Source: an uncultured Siphonobacter sp.
Lineage (GTDB): Bacteria > Bacteroidota > Bacteroidia > Cytophagales > Spirosomataceae
Length of the DNA: 64,000 bases
Direction: 5' to 3'
NCBI GenBank assembly: GCA_913775095.1
Contig: CAJYIW010000013.1
Span: 62,001-126,000 of the forward strand
A model generated the notes under the pieces. That model was not told where the DNA came from. It did not search any database and saw only the letters and a program-made list of their open reading frames with translations. This document shows, piece by piece, positions 16,006-24,558 of this stretch (the stretch's first letter is position 1; each line of letters opens with the position of its first letter). The translations under genes were made by a program, and so were the position numbers.

Positions 16006-17745
16006 ATGGAGAATCAAATTTTATTTGCTGACCTGGGTCTTTCTGACGAGGTTAAGCAAGCCGTCGCGGAAATGGGTTTCGTGGCACCTTCGCCTATCCA
16101 GGCAGAATCTATTCCTCACTTACTTGAAGGTCGTGACGTTATTGGCCAGGCTCAAACGGGTACTGGTAAAACTGCCGCCTTTGGTATTCCCTTAATTGAC
16201 ATTATTGACCCCAATGAAAAAGTGATTCAGTCGCTTATTCTTTGCCCCACCCGCGAATTAGCGGTACAGGTATCAGAAGAGCTTCGCCGACTTGCTAAAT
16301 TCAAAAAGGGTGTATGGATTACTGCCATTTATGGTGGTGATAGCTATGAACGCCAGAACCGTGACCTGCGTAAAGGCTGCCAGATTGTGGTAGGAACGCC
16401 AGGACGGGTAATGGATCACATTGACCGTGGAACTCTGCGTCTGGATAATATTCGTTACATCGTATTAGATGAAGCGGATGAAATGCTGGACATGGGCTTC
16501 CGGGAAGATATTGAAACGGTATTGGCTGACTGTCCCGAAGATCGTCAAACGGTGTTCTTCTCGGCTACGATGCCTAAGCCTATCATGGATTTAACGAAAC
16601 GTTACCAGAAGAATCCTCAGCTGGTAAAAGTGACGAAGAACGAAGTAACAAACGTTAACATTGAACAAAGCTGGTACGCCGTTCGTCCGGATGCGAAGTT
16701 TGAAGCCATGTGCCGTCTGATTGATTTCCACCAAATCAAATTGATGCTGGTGTTTAGTAATCAGAAAGCACGGGTAGACGAAATCGTTGAGCAATTCCAG
16801 ATGCGGGGTTATGCCGCTGAAGGTCTGCACGGGGATATGCGTCAGGCTGCTCGTACTCAGGTTATGGGTAAGTTCCGGGCCGGTACAACGCAAATTCTGG
16901 TAGCAACGGACGTGGCCGCTCGTGGTATTGACGTAGACAGCGTGGAAGCCGTATTCAACTACGATGTTCCCATGGATTCTGAATACTATGTACACCGGAT
17001 TGGTCGTACGGGCCGGGCTGGTAAATCTGGAAAAGCCTTCACTTTGGCTTCAGGTTCAGAAAAATACCGTATCCGCGATATTCAGAACTATACGAAAGTA
17101 GAAATCACTCGTGGTAAATTACCCACGTTTGAAGATGTATTTGCGATCAAGAAAACCCGTTTCATCGAACGCGTACAGCAGACGATTGAAGAAGGTACTT
17201 CTGAGTTTTACGCTGACGTATTAAGCACCCTGGAAGAAGCGGGACACGAGCCAGCAGCTATCGTATCTGCTTTAGCCCAGATGAACTTAGGTGGCGTAAA
17301 AACGACCGAAGATAACCTGGAAGAACAACCTCGTAATAATAAATTCGAAGGTCGTGATTCCCGCGGTGGTGATCGCAACGGTCGCTTCGGCGAGCGTCGC
17401 AGCAACGATCGTTTCGGTGATCGTCGTGGCAACACGGCTGAACGTAACGGTAACACGCGTGAGCGGGTAGACCGTGAAGGAAAACCTTTCCGTCGGGGTG
17501 CAGATGCCGGTATGGTTCGTCTGTTCATCAACATCGGGAAGAACTTCAAAATCACGCCTAGTCACATCGTTGGAGCCATCACTGGCGAAACCGGTCTGCC
17601 TGGTAAAGTGATTGGTCAAATTGATTTATTTGACAGCTATTCATTCGTAGACGTACCGAAAGAACACCACCAAACGGTTCTGAGTGCTCTGGATGGCAAC
17701 ACCATCAAAGGCAAACGCGTCAACGTTGAAGTAGCGAAAGGGTAA
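16006..17745 (+). CDS. DEAD-box ATP-dependent RNA helicase with DbpA-type RNA-binding domain
   Basis: A 579-aa helicase of the DeaD/CsdA group. Motifs in order: Q motif PSPIQ (residues 28-32), Walker A AQTGTGKT (49-56), PTRELA, TPGRVMD, DEAD (155-158), SAT (186-188), ATDVAARGIDV and HRIGRTGRAG. A low-complexity Arg/Gly/Asp-rich linker (about 440-495) precedes a C-terminal DbpA-like RNA-binding domain (about 505-579). These enzymes remodel rRNA and mRNA, often in the cold. Codon use looks highly biased (CGT, GGT), as for an abundant protein. The long structured leader suggests autoregulation, as is known for some cold-induced helicase mRNAs. Confidence 0.95.
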   Translation: MENQILFADLGLSDEVKQAVAEMGFVAPSPIQAESIPHLLEGRDVIGQAQTGTGKTAAFGIPLIDIIDPNEKVIQSLILCPTRELAVQVSEELRRLAKFKKGVWITAIYGGDSYERQNRDLRKGCQIVVGTPGRVMDHIDRGTLRLDNIRYIVLDEADEMLDMGFREDIETVLADCPEDRQTVFFSATMPKPIMDLTKRYQKNPQLVKVTKNEVTNVNIEQSWYAVRPDAKFEAMCRLIDFHQIKLMLVFSNQKARVDEIVEQFQMRGYAAEGLHGDMRQAARTQVMGKFRAGTTQILVATDVAARGIDVDSVEAVFNYDVPMDSEYYVHRIGRTGRAGKSGKAFTLASGSEKYRIRDIQNYTKVEITRGKLPTFEDVFAIKKTRFIERVQQTIEEGTSEFYADVLSTLEEAGHEPAAIVSALAQMNLGGVKTTEDNLEEQPRNNKFEGRDSRGGDRNGRFGERRSNDRFGDRRGNTAERNGNTRERVDREGKPFRRGADAGMVRLFINIGKNFKITPSHIVGAITGETGLPGKVIGQIDLFDSYSFVDVPKEHHQTVLSALDGNTIKGKRVNVEVAKG

Positions 17746-17811
17746 TAGCATTTAGAGTTTTCTGTTTGGGGTTCTGAGTTTTTTTATCCTTTACATTAAA
17801 CCTGCCTATAT

Positions 17812-17858
17812 AAAAAGCGAGTCTGGGTATCTATCTGATACTCAGACTCGCTTTTTTA
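17812..17858 (+). terminator. Terminator of the helicase gene
   Basis: 20-bp arms (17812-17831 and 17837-17856) with a single G-U position and a 5-nt loop. The stem contains GCGAGTCTG / CAGACTCGC and ends in TTTTTT. The flanks (17746-17800 and 17860-17915) are built of CTAAACTC/GAGTTT words that also pair with each other. Confidence 0.9.
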
Positions 17859-18013
17859 GTTTAAGCTCTCCATTAACTCCAAACTCTAAACCCTTAACTC
17901 CAAACTCAAATACCCGGCCTGTTAAAGAAAGTTAAGGCTTTAAACGTGGGTTATGGTTTTTTTTCATAGTCTCGAATTTGAAAACAAATCATTCGTACTC
18001 TAATAAAAACGCC

Positions 18014-18424
18014 ATGAAAACCTCCTTGTTAAACAAAGCCTTCTTTTTCGCTGCTACCCTCGTGATTGGTTCTGTGGCCGTTGCTCAGGCTCAGTCTTAC
18101 GGTCGTTACGACGATCGCTATGATCGCCGGGACCGTTACGATGACCGACGGGTTGAAAGCCGGGGTCGTTTCAATCCTGAATTCCGTCAGCAACAGCAAA
18201 ACCGTAGAATTGAACAGGGCATCCGTTCGGGTCAGTTGAATCGCCGCGAAGTACGTAATCTGAAACGTTTGCAGCAAGATGCTGATCGTGCCATCTGGTC
18301 AGCTCGTGCCAACGGTTACTCATCGCCCCGCGAACGTCTGATCATTAGTGATCTCCAGGATCGGATTGACCGAGCCATTACCTGGGAAAGACGCGACGGA
18401 CAACGGGGTTACGGTCTCTGGTAA
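18014..18424 (+). CDS. Small secreted Arg/Asp/Gln-rich protein of unknown function
   Basis: A 136-aa protein. Residues 1-24 (MKTSLLNKAFFFAATLVIG...) form a signal peptide with a likely cut after AQA. The next 30 residues are RYDDRYDRRDR-like repeats. The C-terminal 80 residues carry a compact predicted helical region (RRIEQGIRSGQLNRREVRNL). Similar short basic exported proteins are common in Cytophagales but have no assigned role. The ATG at 18014 was chosen over a TTG at 17978 because it opens the signal peptide. It is followed by its own terminator. Confidence 0.75.
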   Translation: MKTSLLNKAFFFAATLVIGSVAVAQAQSYGRYDDRYDRRDRYDDRRVESRGRFNPEFRQQQQNRRIEQGIRSGQLNRREVRNLKRLQQDADRAIWSARANGYSSPRERLIISDLQDRIDRAITWERRDGQRGYGLW

Positions 18425-18499
18425 TAAAAAGCTTTCATTTTCCCCTTACATAATAGAGTAACCGATTGAGTTTTGAGTAATTGGTTTGACAGGTGACCC

Positions 18500-18536
18500 A
18501 AGTGGTCGGCAATCTTTTTGCCGATCACTTTTTTTA
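18500..18536 (+). terminator. Terminator of the secreted Arg-rich protein gene
   Basis: Stem AAGTGGTCGGCAA (18500-18512) with TTGCCGATCACTT (18518-18530), including a G-U pair, then TTTTT. Confidence 0.85.
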
Positions 18537-18655
18537 TATCCCTGCCCCCTCAGCCAAACATTAGGTACACTCACTCGTTATTTATTTGATTGATTATCCA
18601 GGGCTTATTCGTAGAGGAAAGACCCGTCTATTTTTCAACCTTATCATACATTCCC

Positions 18656-19264
18656 ATGATCGCTTCAAAAAACCTACGTCGTTTCTTTACTATCGGAGCA
18701 TTGCTAATGCTGCTTATTCCCGCCGCTAAAGCTCAGGTAGCTTTTAGCCTACACGGAACACTGGCAGCTCCTACTCTGGATGATGCCAATACCCGGGGCG
18801 GAGCCGGAGCTAACCTGAAATTTTTCCTTGGTAAGCAGTTTGCCATTGGAGCCGCCGCCAAGTACATCAGTCTTTCATACGAAGCCAACGATAACCTGGA
18901 CCTACAGGCGATCGGCTCATTGATTCCCTTGACCGTTACTGCTGACTACTACCTTACTTCCGGTTTCCTCCGCCCCTATATTGGTGGGGAAGCGGGAGCC
19001 TATATTCAGCGTTTTGACTTACGTCAGGGCAATAACGACCTGTACTCCTCTAAAAGTACCCGCTTTGGAGCAGCCCCAAAAGTTGGGTTGGCCATCGCCA
19101 TCGGGAATCTGGGTATCTTTGCGGAAGGTAATTACCACTTCATTTTCTCGAACAAAGACGGAAGTGCAAACATCGGTTCAAGCCGCAATGTAAACTTCAA
19201 GAATCCCCAGAACCTCTGGTCGGTAAATGCCGGAATTACCTTCGGTTTTCCTAACTCCAATTAA
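18656..19264 (+). CDS. Outer-membrane beta-barrel protein, tandem paralogue 1 of 3
   Basis: A 202-aa protein with a signal peptide (MIASKNLRRFFTIGALLM..., cut near AKA-Q) followed by alternating hydrophobic strands. It has the shared family motifs FSLHGT, GAAAKYI, SLSY, LRPYIGGEAGAYI and FGAAPKVG and the terminal aromatic-rich strand VNAGITFGFP. The overall look is an eight-stranded OmpA/OmpX-like barrel (porin-family, outer-membrane beta-barrel). The start at 18656 is set by the signal peptide. Paralogues follow at 19470 and 20252; this copy is clearly closer to the third than to the second. Its role is unknown. Confidence 0.8.
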   Translation: MIASKNLRRFFTIGALLMLLIPAAKAQVAFSLHGTLAAPTLDDANTRGGAGANLKFFLGKQFAIGAAAKYISLSYEANDNLDLQAIGSLIPLTVTADYYLTSGFLRPYIGGEAGAYIQRFDLRQGNNDLYSSKSTRFGAAPKVGLAIAIGNLGIFAEGNYHFIFSNKDGSANIGSSRNVNFKNPQNLWSVNAGITFGFPNSN

Positions 19265-19330
19265 TCTACGTTCCCTGGCTTGAAAAGGAAGTTACTCCTC
19301 ATTCTATAGACAAAAGCCCTCTTTTTATTG

Positions 19331-19370
19331 AAAAAGTACTAATTATATGGATATAATTAGTACTTTTTTT
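19331..19370 (+). terminator. Terminator between beta-barrel paralogues 1 and 2
   Basis: A perfect 17-bp stem (19331-19347 with 19352-19368; arm AAAAAGTACTAATTATA), loop TGGA, ending in TTTTTTT. Confidence 0.85.
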
Positions 19371-19469
19371 ATTTTACCTTGGTGTATATTTCCATTCTAA
19401 ACGGACGTTAGTGACCGATACAGCATAAGGTATTCCCGATGCTTTTTCATTCATCAGTTCTCGTATTAT

Positions 19470-20078
19470 ATGAAATTTACACCTTTGATTACGCGTTTAC
19501 TGGGGTTTGCCCCCTTGCTTTTTGTTACCTTCATGGCTCAGGGTCAGATGTCCTACAGCGTTCATGCAACAGGAGCGATTGCCAATTATCCCTATGCTTC
19601 TTTTAAGCCGGGCGGAGGTGTGAGTGCCCGCTTATTTATCAGTCCTTCGTTTGCCGTTGGGATGGCCGCTAAATATACTTCGCTGGAATACAGGCACAAA
19701 CAGTCCTCTTCTTCGATTATTACAAATACGGGTGCTCTCATTCCTGTCACAGCTACGGCAGAAGTGTACTTAAGTAAAGGCTTCGTTCGACCTTACCTTG
19801 TTCTGGAAGCAGGAGCCTATGTGCATGTTCTGAAAACGAACGTAGAAGCGAATGGGCGTTACCAACGCACTTATTTGAAGCCAGGAATGGCTCCCAAATT
19901 GGGTATATCCTTCAAAATCAATAAATTATCCTTATTTACAGAAGGCTCTTATTCCTTTTTAATAGGAAGCACCAATGGTAGTGTGACCGATCAGACCGTC
20001 AGATTTAAATGGCCTACACCTAATCAATACTGGCTTTTCAATGCCGGAGTTGCCGTGGGAATCCCTCATTCAAAATAA
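19470..20078 (+). CDS. Outer-membrane beta-barrel protein, tandem paralogue 2 of 3
   Basis: A 202-aa exported protein (signal peptide MKFTPLITRLLGFAPLLF..., cut near AQG-Q). It has the same barrel plan as its neighbours: YSVHATG, GMAAKYTSLEY, FVRPYLVLEAGAYV, PKLGISF and the terminal FNAGVAVGIP. It is the most divergent copy, with a lysine/threonine-rich middle loop. There are no Cys and no lipobox. It is separated from copies 1 and 3 by their own terminators, so the three genes are probably separate transcripts. Confidence 0.8.
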   Translation: MKFTPLITRLLGFAPLLFVTFMAQGQMSYSVHATGAIANYPYASFKPGGGVSARLFISPSFAVGMAAKYTSLEYRHKQSSSSIITNTGALIPVTATAEVYLSKGFVRPYLVLEAGAYVHVLKTNVEANGRYQRTYLKPGMAPKLGISFKINKLSLFTEGSYSFLIGSTNGSVTDQTVRFKWPTPNQYWLFNAGVAVGIPHSK

Positions 20079-20175
20079 TCTTTGGCATAAATTACTCAAT
20101 CCTGATCCCCTAAAGAGGTAAATACTTATAACAAAACTCCCATTTTGTAGATATTATTACACAACAATTAAACGT

Positions 20176-20212
20176 ATGCCAAGCCATATAGAAGGCTTGG
20201 CATCTTTTTTTA
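20176..20212 (+). terminator. Terminator between beta-barrel paralogues 2 and 3
   Basis: Stem ATGCCAAGCC (20176-20185) with GGCTTGGCAT (20194-20203), followed by CTTTTTTT. Confidence 0.9.
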
Positions 20213-20251
20213 TATTACTTAAGTACAATTATTATAACTAGACAACTATCC

Positions 20252-20863
20252 ATGAAAACAATTCGATTTTACGCTAGTATGGCTTTGGTAGCCCTGTTAG
20301 CTACCTTCAGCACAAAATCATTCGCACAGGTTGGCTTTACGCTTCACGGAACGGCTGCCGCTCCTAATCTGGATGGTGCTCAGGTAAAACCCGGTGTTGG
20401 AGCAGGTCTGAAAGTATTCCTGGGTCCTAACGTAGCCGTAGGTGCTGCTGCAAAATACATCGCCTTATCGTACGACTATAACCAGTCTGTAGGGCAAAAC
20501 GTAGAAAACAAAGGTTCATTGGTCCCCATCACAGGCACACTGGACATCTTCCTGACTAGCGGTGTCGTACGTCCTTATATCGGAGCTGAAGCTGGTGCTT
20601 ACATTCGTAATACCAAAGCAACGATCTTGGGAACTGAATACAAAAACTCACGTACCAACTTTGGTGCCGCTCCTAAACTTGGGGTAGCCTTTGCTCTGGG
20701 TGGTGTTGGACTTTTCGCTGAAGGTGCTTATAACTTCATCTTCGGTAACAAAAACGGTAGTGCAAACATTGGTTCCGGTAGTAACATTAACTGGGAAAAC
20801 CCAAGCAAGCTTTGGGCGGTTAACGTGGGTGTAACCTTTGGTTTCCCTCGCACGAACCCCTAG
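20252..20863 (+). CDS. Outer-membrane beta-barrel protein, tandem paralogue 3 of 3
   Basis: A 203-aa exported barrel (signal peptide MKTIRFYASMALVALLATF..., cut near SFA-Q). Motifs shared with copy 1: FTLHGT, GAAAKYIALSY, VVRPYIGAEAGAYI, FGAAPKLGVAF, GNKNGSANIGS and the terminal VNVGVTFGFP. Codon use is the most strongly biased of the three (CGT, GGT, GCT), which suggests high expression. It ends 10 bp before the convergent methyltransferase gene, with no visible terminator between. Confidence 0.82.
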   Translation: MKTIRFYASMALVALLATFSTKSFAQVGFTLHGTAAAPNLDGAQVKPGVGAGLKVFLGPNVAVGAAAKYIALSYDYNQSVGQNVENKGSLVPITGTLDIFLTSGVVRPYIGAEAGAYIRNTKATILGTEYKNSRTNFGAAPKLGVAFALGGVGLFAEGAYNFIFGNKNGSANIGSGSNINWENPSKLWAVNVGVTFGFPRTNP

Positions 20864-20872
20864 AGATAGGAT

Positions 20873-21643
20873 TTAAAATCGAAGAATGAAATGTTGCTTA
20901 GGTTGTTTATTGCCAAAGAACACCAGACCTACATAGAATAAATCGATGGTGAGCTTTACGCTCGGATGAGCCTGGATTTCGGTCCAGGCTTTTTCCATTT
21001 CTTTTGACCAGTGGATATCATCGAAAACAAAGACGCTCCCCTCATGGGCTTTTTCCAGGCATTGCAAAAAGTATCGAACCGTAGGCTCGTACCGATGATT
21101 GGCATCAAAAAAGACAAAGTCAATCGCTGAAACTTTGCTGATCTGAGATACGAGAGTTTCGTCCAGATTGCCAACCACCAGTTCTACCCCTGAGGCCTGA
21201 AGCTCCTGAAGATTCCTGCGGGCCACCTGAGCCGTTTGTGGACAGCCTTCAAAACTATAGATCTGAGCCTGAGGAGCAGCTTTTGCTTCGTAAAGCGTAG
21301 TAATTCCCAGCGAAGTACCCAGATCAAACACAACTCCAGGCTTGAAATGCCGAATCAACCGAAAGAGTAACTGAGAGAATTTAGGCGTTTTCTGAGCGTT
21401 TTTGGCAATGGTAGAGACCTTGCGGCGGGGAGAGTTACTGAGTCGGGAACCAGCCCCGTAATCCACGATTTCTATTTCCTGCATACTGCGTTTCATTCGC
21501 GAACGAATTTCTTCAATCTCCTGAAAGGCCGGTTCATCCGCGGCATTACGAATGACTTTCGTGTATAATTCAAACATAAACGGAGAATGAATCGAATGTT
21601 CGTTTGTGGCAGTAATCAGGTAACGGAGAAATGCAGGAATCAA
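20873..21643 (-). CDS. Class I SAM-dependent methyltransferase (O-methyltransferase-like)
   Basis: A 256-aa cytoplasmic protein. The SAM-binding region VVFDLGTSLGITTLYEA (near residues 109-125) is the classic motif I. EGCPQTAQVARRNL and DFVFFDANHRYEPTVRYF follow in the order expected for class I enzymes acting on small molecules (catechol O-methyltransferase-like), with VFVFDDIHWS as a further metal-site-like segment. An N-terminal region of about 100 residues (NEHSIHSPFMFELY) is typical of a Bacteroidota subfamily. The substrate is unknown. Confidence 0.82.
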   Translation of the reverse strand: MIPAFLRYLITATNEHSIHSPFMFELYTKVIRNAADEPAFQEIEEIRSRMKRSMQEIEIVDYGAGSRLSNSPRRKVSTIAKNAQKTPKFSQLLFRLIRHFKPGVVFDLGTSLGITTLYEAKAAPQAQIYSFEGCPQTAQVARRNLQELQASGVELVVGNLDETLVSQISKVSAIDFVFFDANHRYEPTVRYFLQCLEKAHEGSVFVFDDIHWSKEMEKAWTEIQAHPSVKLTIDLFYVGLVFFGNKQPKQHFILRF

Positions 21644-21715
21644 AATAACACCGCCCTTAAAGACCCGTTTTCACGGATCCCGTTCAGGCATTACAAATGA
21701 ATGATCGGATAAGAC

Positions 21716-22102
21716 TTAGTTGAGCTTGTAAGGAACAATCAGCAGAAATTCAGGAATCTGAACGGAAAACTCCCGTCCATCGTAGGTACGTTCCATCAGG
21801 TAACTTCCGGCCATTTTTCCCATGGTCGTTTGCAGATTACTTCCCGATACGTATTCATGCACTTCGCCGGGCTCCAGCACAGGCTGCTGCCCGATGACGC
21901 CTTCCCCCTCTACCTCCCGAATCGTGCCATTGGAATCATAAATGAACCAGTGCCGACGACGAAGACGAATGGTATGATCCGACTGATTTTCAATCCGGAC
22001 GCGGTATGTAAATACAAAATGCTGCAAGGAAGCATTCGAATGATCCGAGATAAACTCTGTAATCACACTAACTTTGACGCCTTCCGTAATAGCCGTTACC
22101 AT
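21716..22102 (-). CDS. apaG: ApaG/CorD protein
   Basis: A 128-aa single-domain protein with the fibronectin-III-like ApaG fold. The family segments are VFTYRVRIENQS, LRRRHWFIYDSNG, EVEGEGVIGQQPVLEPGE and MAGSYLMERTYDG. ApaG has been linked to Co2+/Mg2+ efflux and is found as a domain in some F-box proteins; its exact biochemistry is unsettled. The length is typical. It is divergent from ung and 72 bp upstream of the methyltransferase gene on the same strand. Confidence 0.93.
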   Translation of the reverse strand: MVTAITEGVKVSVITEFISDHSNASLQHFVFTYRVRIENQSDHTIRLRRRHWFIYDSNGTIREVEGEGVIGQQPVLEPGEVHEYVSGSNLQTTMGKMAGSYLMERTYDGREFSVQIPEFLLIVPYKLN

Positions 22103-22276
22103 AATCGTTTCGTAGTTTGACGAATGGATTCTTACTTACTAAACAATCGAAATTAACCATCAACCCAATACGGGGCAAATCCTGGAATTGATTTTTATGA
22201 ATTCTTAATAAATTTCTACGGAAAAAGTCCTGCCCGGGTCGCGGCGGGCTCCCTGCTATTCTTAATTATTGACCCT

Positions 22277-22942
22277 ATGAACGTTCAAATCGCCGAATCC
22301 TGGAAACCCTATCTACAAGCAGAATTTGAAAAACCTTACTTTCAGACGCTCGTGGAATTTATCAAGCAGGAATACGCTACTAAACAGGTGTATCCCCCAG
22401 GCAAGCTGATTTTCAATGCTTTCAATCATTGCTCTTTTGATAAAACAAAGGTCGTCATTCTGGGGCAGGACCCTTACCACGGACCGAATCAGGCCAATGG
22501 GCTATCGTTTTCGGTGAATGAAGGCATTCGAACCCCGCCCTCGCTGGTAAATATCTTTAAGGAAATCAAAGACGATCTGGGGAAACCCATTCCAAAGTCG
22601 GGTAACCTGGAACGCTGGGCGGATCAGGGCGTATTACTCCTCAATGCGACCTTAACCGTTCGGGCCGGAGAAGCCGGTTCTCATCAGGGTAAAGGCTGGG
22701 AAACGTTTACGGATGCGGTGATACGTATCCTGTCGGAGAAGAAAGAAAATCTGGTGTTCTTGCTGTGGGGAGCGTATGCTCAAAAGAAAGGAGCCGTTAT
22801 TAACCCCGAAAATCACCTGATCTTAAAAGCCAAGCATCCTTCTCCCATGTCGGCCAACTACGGGGGCTGGTTTGGGAATAAACACTTCAGCAAAACGAAT
22901 GAGTATCTGCGAAGTAAGGGACTGCCGGAAATCGACTGGTAA
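22277..22942 (+). CDS. ung: Uracil-DNA glycosylase
   Basis: A 221-aa family-1 UDG that removes uracil from DNA to start base-excision repair. The catalytic loop GQDPYHG (residues 63-69) holds the general-base Asp. LLNATLTVRAGEAGSH is the family core, and HPSP (187-190) with the catalytic His forms the Leu/minor-groove loop region. The length and ends match the family. It is followed by a repeat-rich gap of 370 bp. Confidence 0.97.
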   Translation: MNVQIAESWKPYLQAEFEKPYFQTLVEFIKQEYATKQVYPPGKLIFNAFNHCSFDKTKVVILGQDPYHGPNQANGLSFSVNEGIRTPPSLVNIFKEIKDDLGKPIPKSGNLERWADQGVLLLNATLTVRAGEAGSHQGKGWETFTDAVIRILSEKKENLVFLLWGAYAQKKGAVINPENHLILKAKHPSPMSANYGGWFGNKHFSKTNEYLRSKGLPEIDW

Positions 22943-23312
22943 TATCAACAGGTTGAAGGCTGAACCTGGCATACGTATCAGTGCTTAATGCTGCCAGCCG
23001 AAAGCTGGCAGCGGTACTTACGTTGCTCTCAGCGTCGCCCTTACTATCATTTTACTAGAATATCTTTGGGGAAATCCGTTTTTAGTAATCATGCCGCTAC
23101 CAGCCTTTTCGCTGGTAGCAATACTCCCTGTTAACTCGACGCGAGCAAACGCATTGCTGCCAGCGAAAAAGCTGGCAGCGGTAATCTTACTACTGTTTTT
23201 GGCAATTAACTATACAGTAATCATTAACTGGATTAAACTCATACGGGCGGCAATACCACTAAAATAACTTTCAAATCATTCTCAAACTTTCAAACTCAAT
23301 CAAACGATAACG
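22943..23312. repeat. Repeat-filled gap with three REP-like palindromes (family A)
   Basis: Three copies of the REP-like hairpin: GCTGCCAGC / GCTGGCAGC at 22990-23012; a variant GCTACCAGC / GCTGGTAGC at 23096-23119 (loop CTTTTC); and 23156-23179 (loop GAAAAA). The last two face each other (TTTTC loop then GAAAAA loop) 36 bp apart, like a BIME. No gene is supported in this gap. Confidence 0.8.
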
Positions 23313-23684
23313 TCATTCAAACTTCTTCCGCATGAGCTCCATCTGATCGCACATTTTAATCATGAAATAGCGACGGGCCATGTCATGTTCTTCAATGAAA
23401 TGTTCGATTTGCTGTTTATCAAAAACGAGCAAGATGGATTCATCATTCACCTTCACGGAAGACTGATGAAATTCATTCAGTAAGGCTTCGTGCAAGCCTA
23501 AAAAGCAGCGGCATCCCTGCAAACGATGGCCCGTCTGTGCTTCCTCATCCAGAATATCCACCGATCCATCTTTGAGATAGAAAACGAACTCTGCGAGTTG
23601 TTGTTTCCGGTACAGGTATTCTCCTTTGTGAGCGTAAAGTTCAGTCCCACGGGCCAACAGTATTTTCTCCGTATCTAGTAGCAT
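23313..23684 (-). CDS. Small cyclic-nucleotide-binding-domain protein lacking a DNA-binding domain
   Basis: A 123-aa protein resembling the N-terminal beta-barrel sensor domain of Crp/Fnr regulators (RGTELYAHKGEYLYRKQQLAEFVFYLKDGSVDIL), ending in the dimerisation-helix-like MIKMCDQMELMRKKFE with no helix-turn-helix. It could be a stand-alone sensor or a decayed regulator. A TGAT-N4-ATCA box (23778-23789) lies about 94 bp upstream of its start, and a full Fnr-like regulator gene follows upstream on the same strand, so control by that regulator is plausible. Confidence 0.65.
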   Translation of the reverse strand: MLLDTEKILLARGTELYAHKGEYLYRKQQLAEFVFYLKDGSVDILDEEAQTGHRLQGCRCFLGLHEALLNEFHQSSVKVNDESILLVFDKQQIEHFIEEHDMARRYFMIKMCDQMELMRKKFE

Positions 23685-23777
23685 AGCTCTTCGTCTGGCT
23701 TTCCGAACCGACGTTTGTACGATTCGTGAAAAGCTTAATTATAAGGCGAAGTTGTTGAAAATCTGGCGGCTAAGAAA

Positions 23778-23789
23778 TGATATAAATCA
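23778..23789. promoter_or_regulatory. FNR-type box 1
   Basis: TGATATAAATCA is an inverted repeat TGAT-N4-ATCA, the core of the FNR consensus TTGAT-N4-ATCAA. It lies between the Fnr-like gene and the small sensor-domain gene. An identical 12-mer occurs at 24708-24719. Confidence 0.55.
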
Positions 23790-23850
23790 GTCAGAACATT
23801 GAGAATTTTCGAATATTATTAATCAAAAATCTCAATCATAATCGATTCTG

Positions 23851-24558
23851 TTAATCGTACAGTTGGCTGATTTTCAGTAAACGATCCGGCTTCACAATGG
23901 TAATGGTACTACCATGCGAAGTAACGATTCCATCTTCCTTGAATTCCGACAAAAAGCGAATGACGGTTTCCTTGGCGGTACCCACAATAGCCGCTAAATC
24001 TTCCCGGGAAATGGAAATACTGAAGGGTGCACTTTCGTCTTTCTTCTGATACGTCGAACGCAGCAGTAATAAGGCTTCCGCCAGTCTTTCCCGAACGGGT
24101 TTCATCGCTAAATGGATCATTCGTTCCTGCGAATCGCCCAGAGCTTTGGCTAACATTTTCATCAGATCATTCGCCACTTTTACGTTCGAATCAATCAGAT
24201 GATTGAAATCCGAAGCCGGCAGAAAACACGCCTGCGTATCGTCTAAAGCGACGGCTGAAGCCGTGTATTTCGCATTCTCAATCAGCGAACGATAACCCAG
24301 CGTATCCCCGGGTTTGGCCAGACGAATGATGTGTTCTTTACCATCCGAATTCAAACGGCTGATTTTTACTTTTCCATCGAATACACAGAACAAGCCAAAG
24401 GGTCGGTTTCCTTCGTGGAAGATGACCTGTCCCTTTTTATAGGTATGAAAGCACTTGTTTTCATTCATGCCTTCCAGCTCTTCATGCTGACAGTTTTTGA
24501 AGAGTGAAAATTCACGAAAAGCACAACGTTGGCATTCGGGAGCAGCTTGCGATTTCAT
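23851..24558 (-). CDS. Crp/Fnr-family transcriptional regulator with N-terminal cysteines (Fnr-like)
   Basis: A 235-aa regulator. The N-terminus has Cys9, Cys12, Cys23 and Cys36, and further Cys58 and Cys111, a pattern compatible with an oxygen-sensitive Fe-S cluster (inference). The cNMP-like barrel spans about 30-150 and includes GNRPFGLFCVFDGKVKI. The C-terminal helix-turn-helix ISREDLAAIVGTAKETVIRF occupies about 183-205. It is adjacent and divergent to ccoI and the cbb3 oxidase locus, and FNR-type boxes flank it on both sides. It is the likely microaerobic activator of this locus and may regulate itself. Confidence 0.87.
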   Translation of the reverse strand: MKSQAAPECQRCAFREFSLFKNCQHEELEGMNENKCFHTYKKGQVIFHEGNRPFGLFCVFDGKVKISRLNSDGKEHIIRLAKPGDTLGYRSLIENAKYTASAVALDDTQACFLPASDFNHLIDSNVKVANDLMKMLAKALGDSQERMIHLAMKPVRERLAEALLLLRSTYQKKDESAPFSISISREDLAAIVGTAKETVIRFLSEFKEDGIVTSHGSTITIVKPDRLLKISQLYD

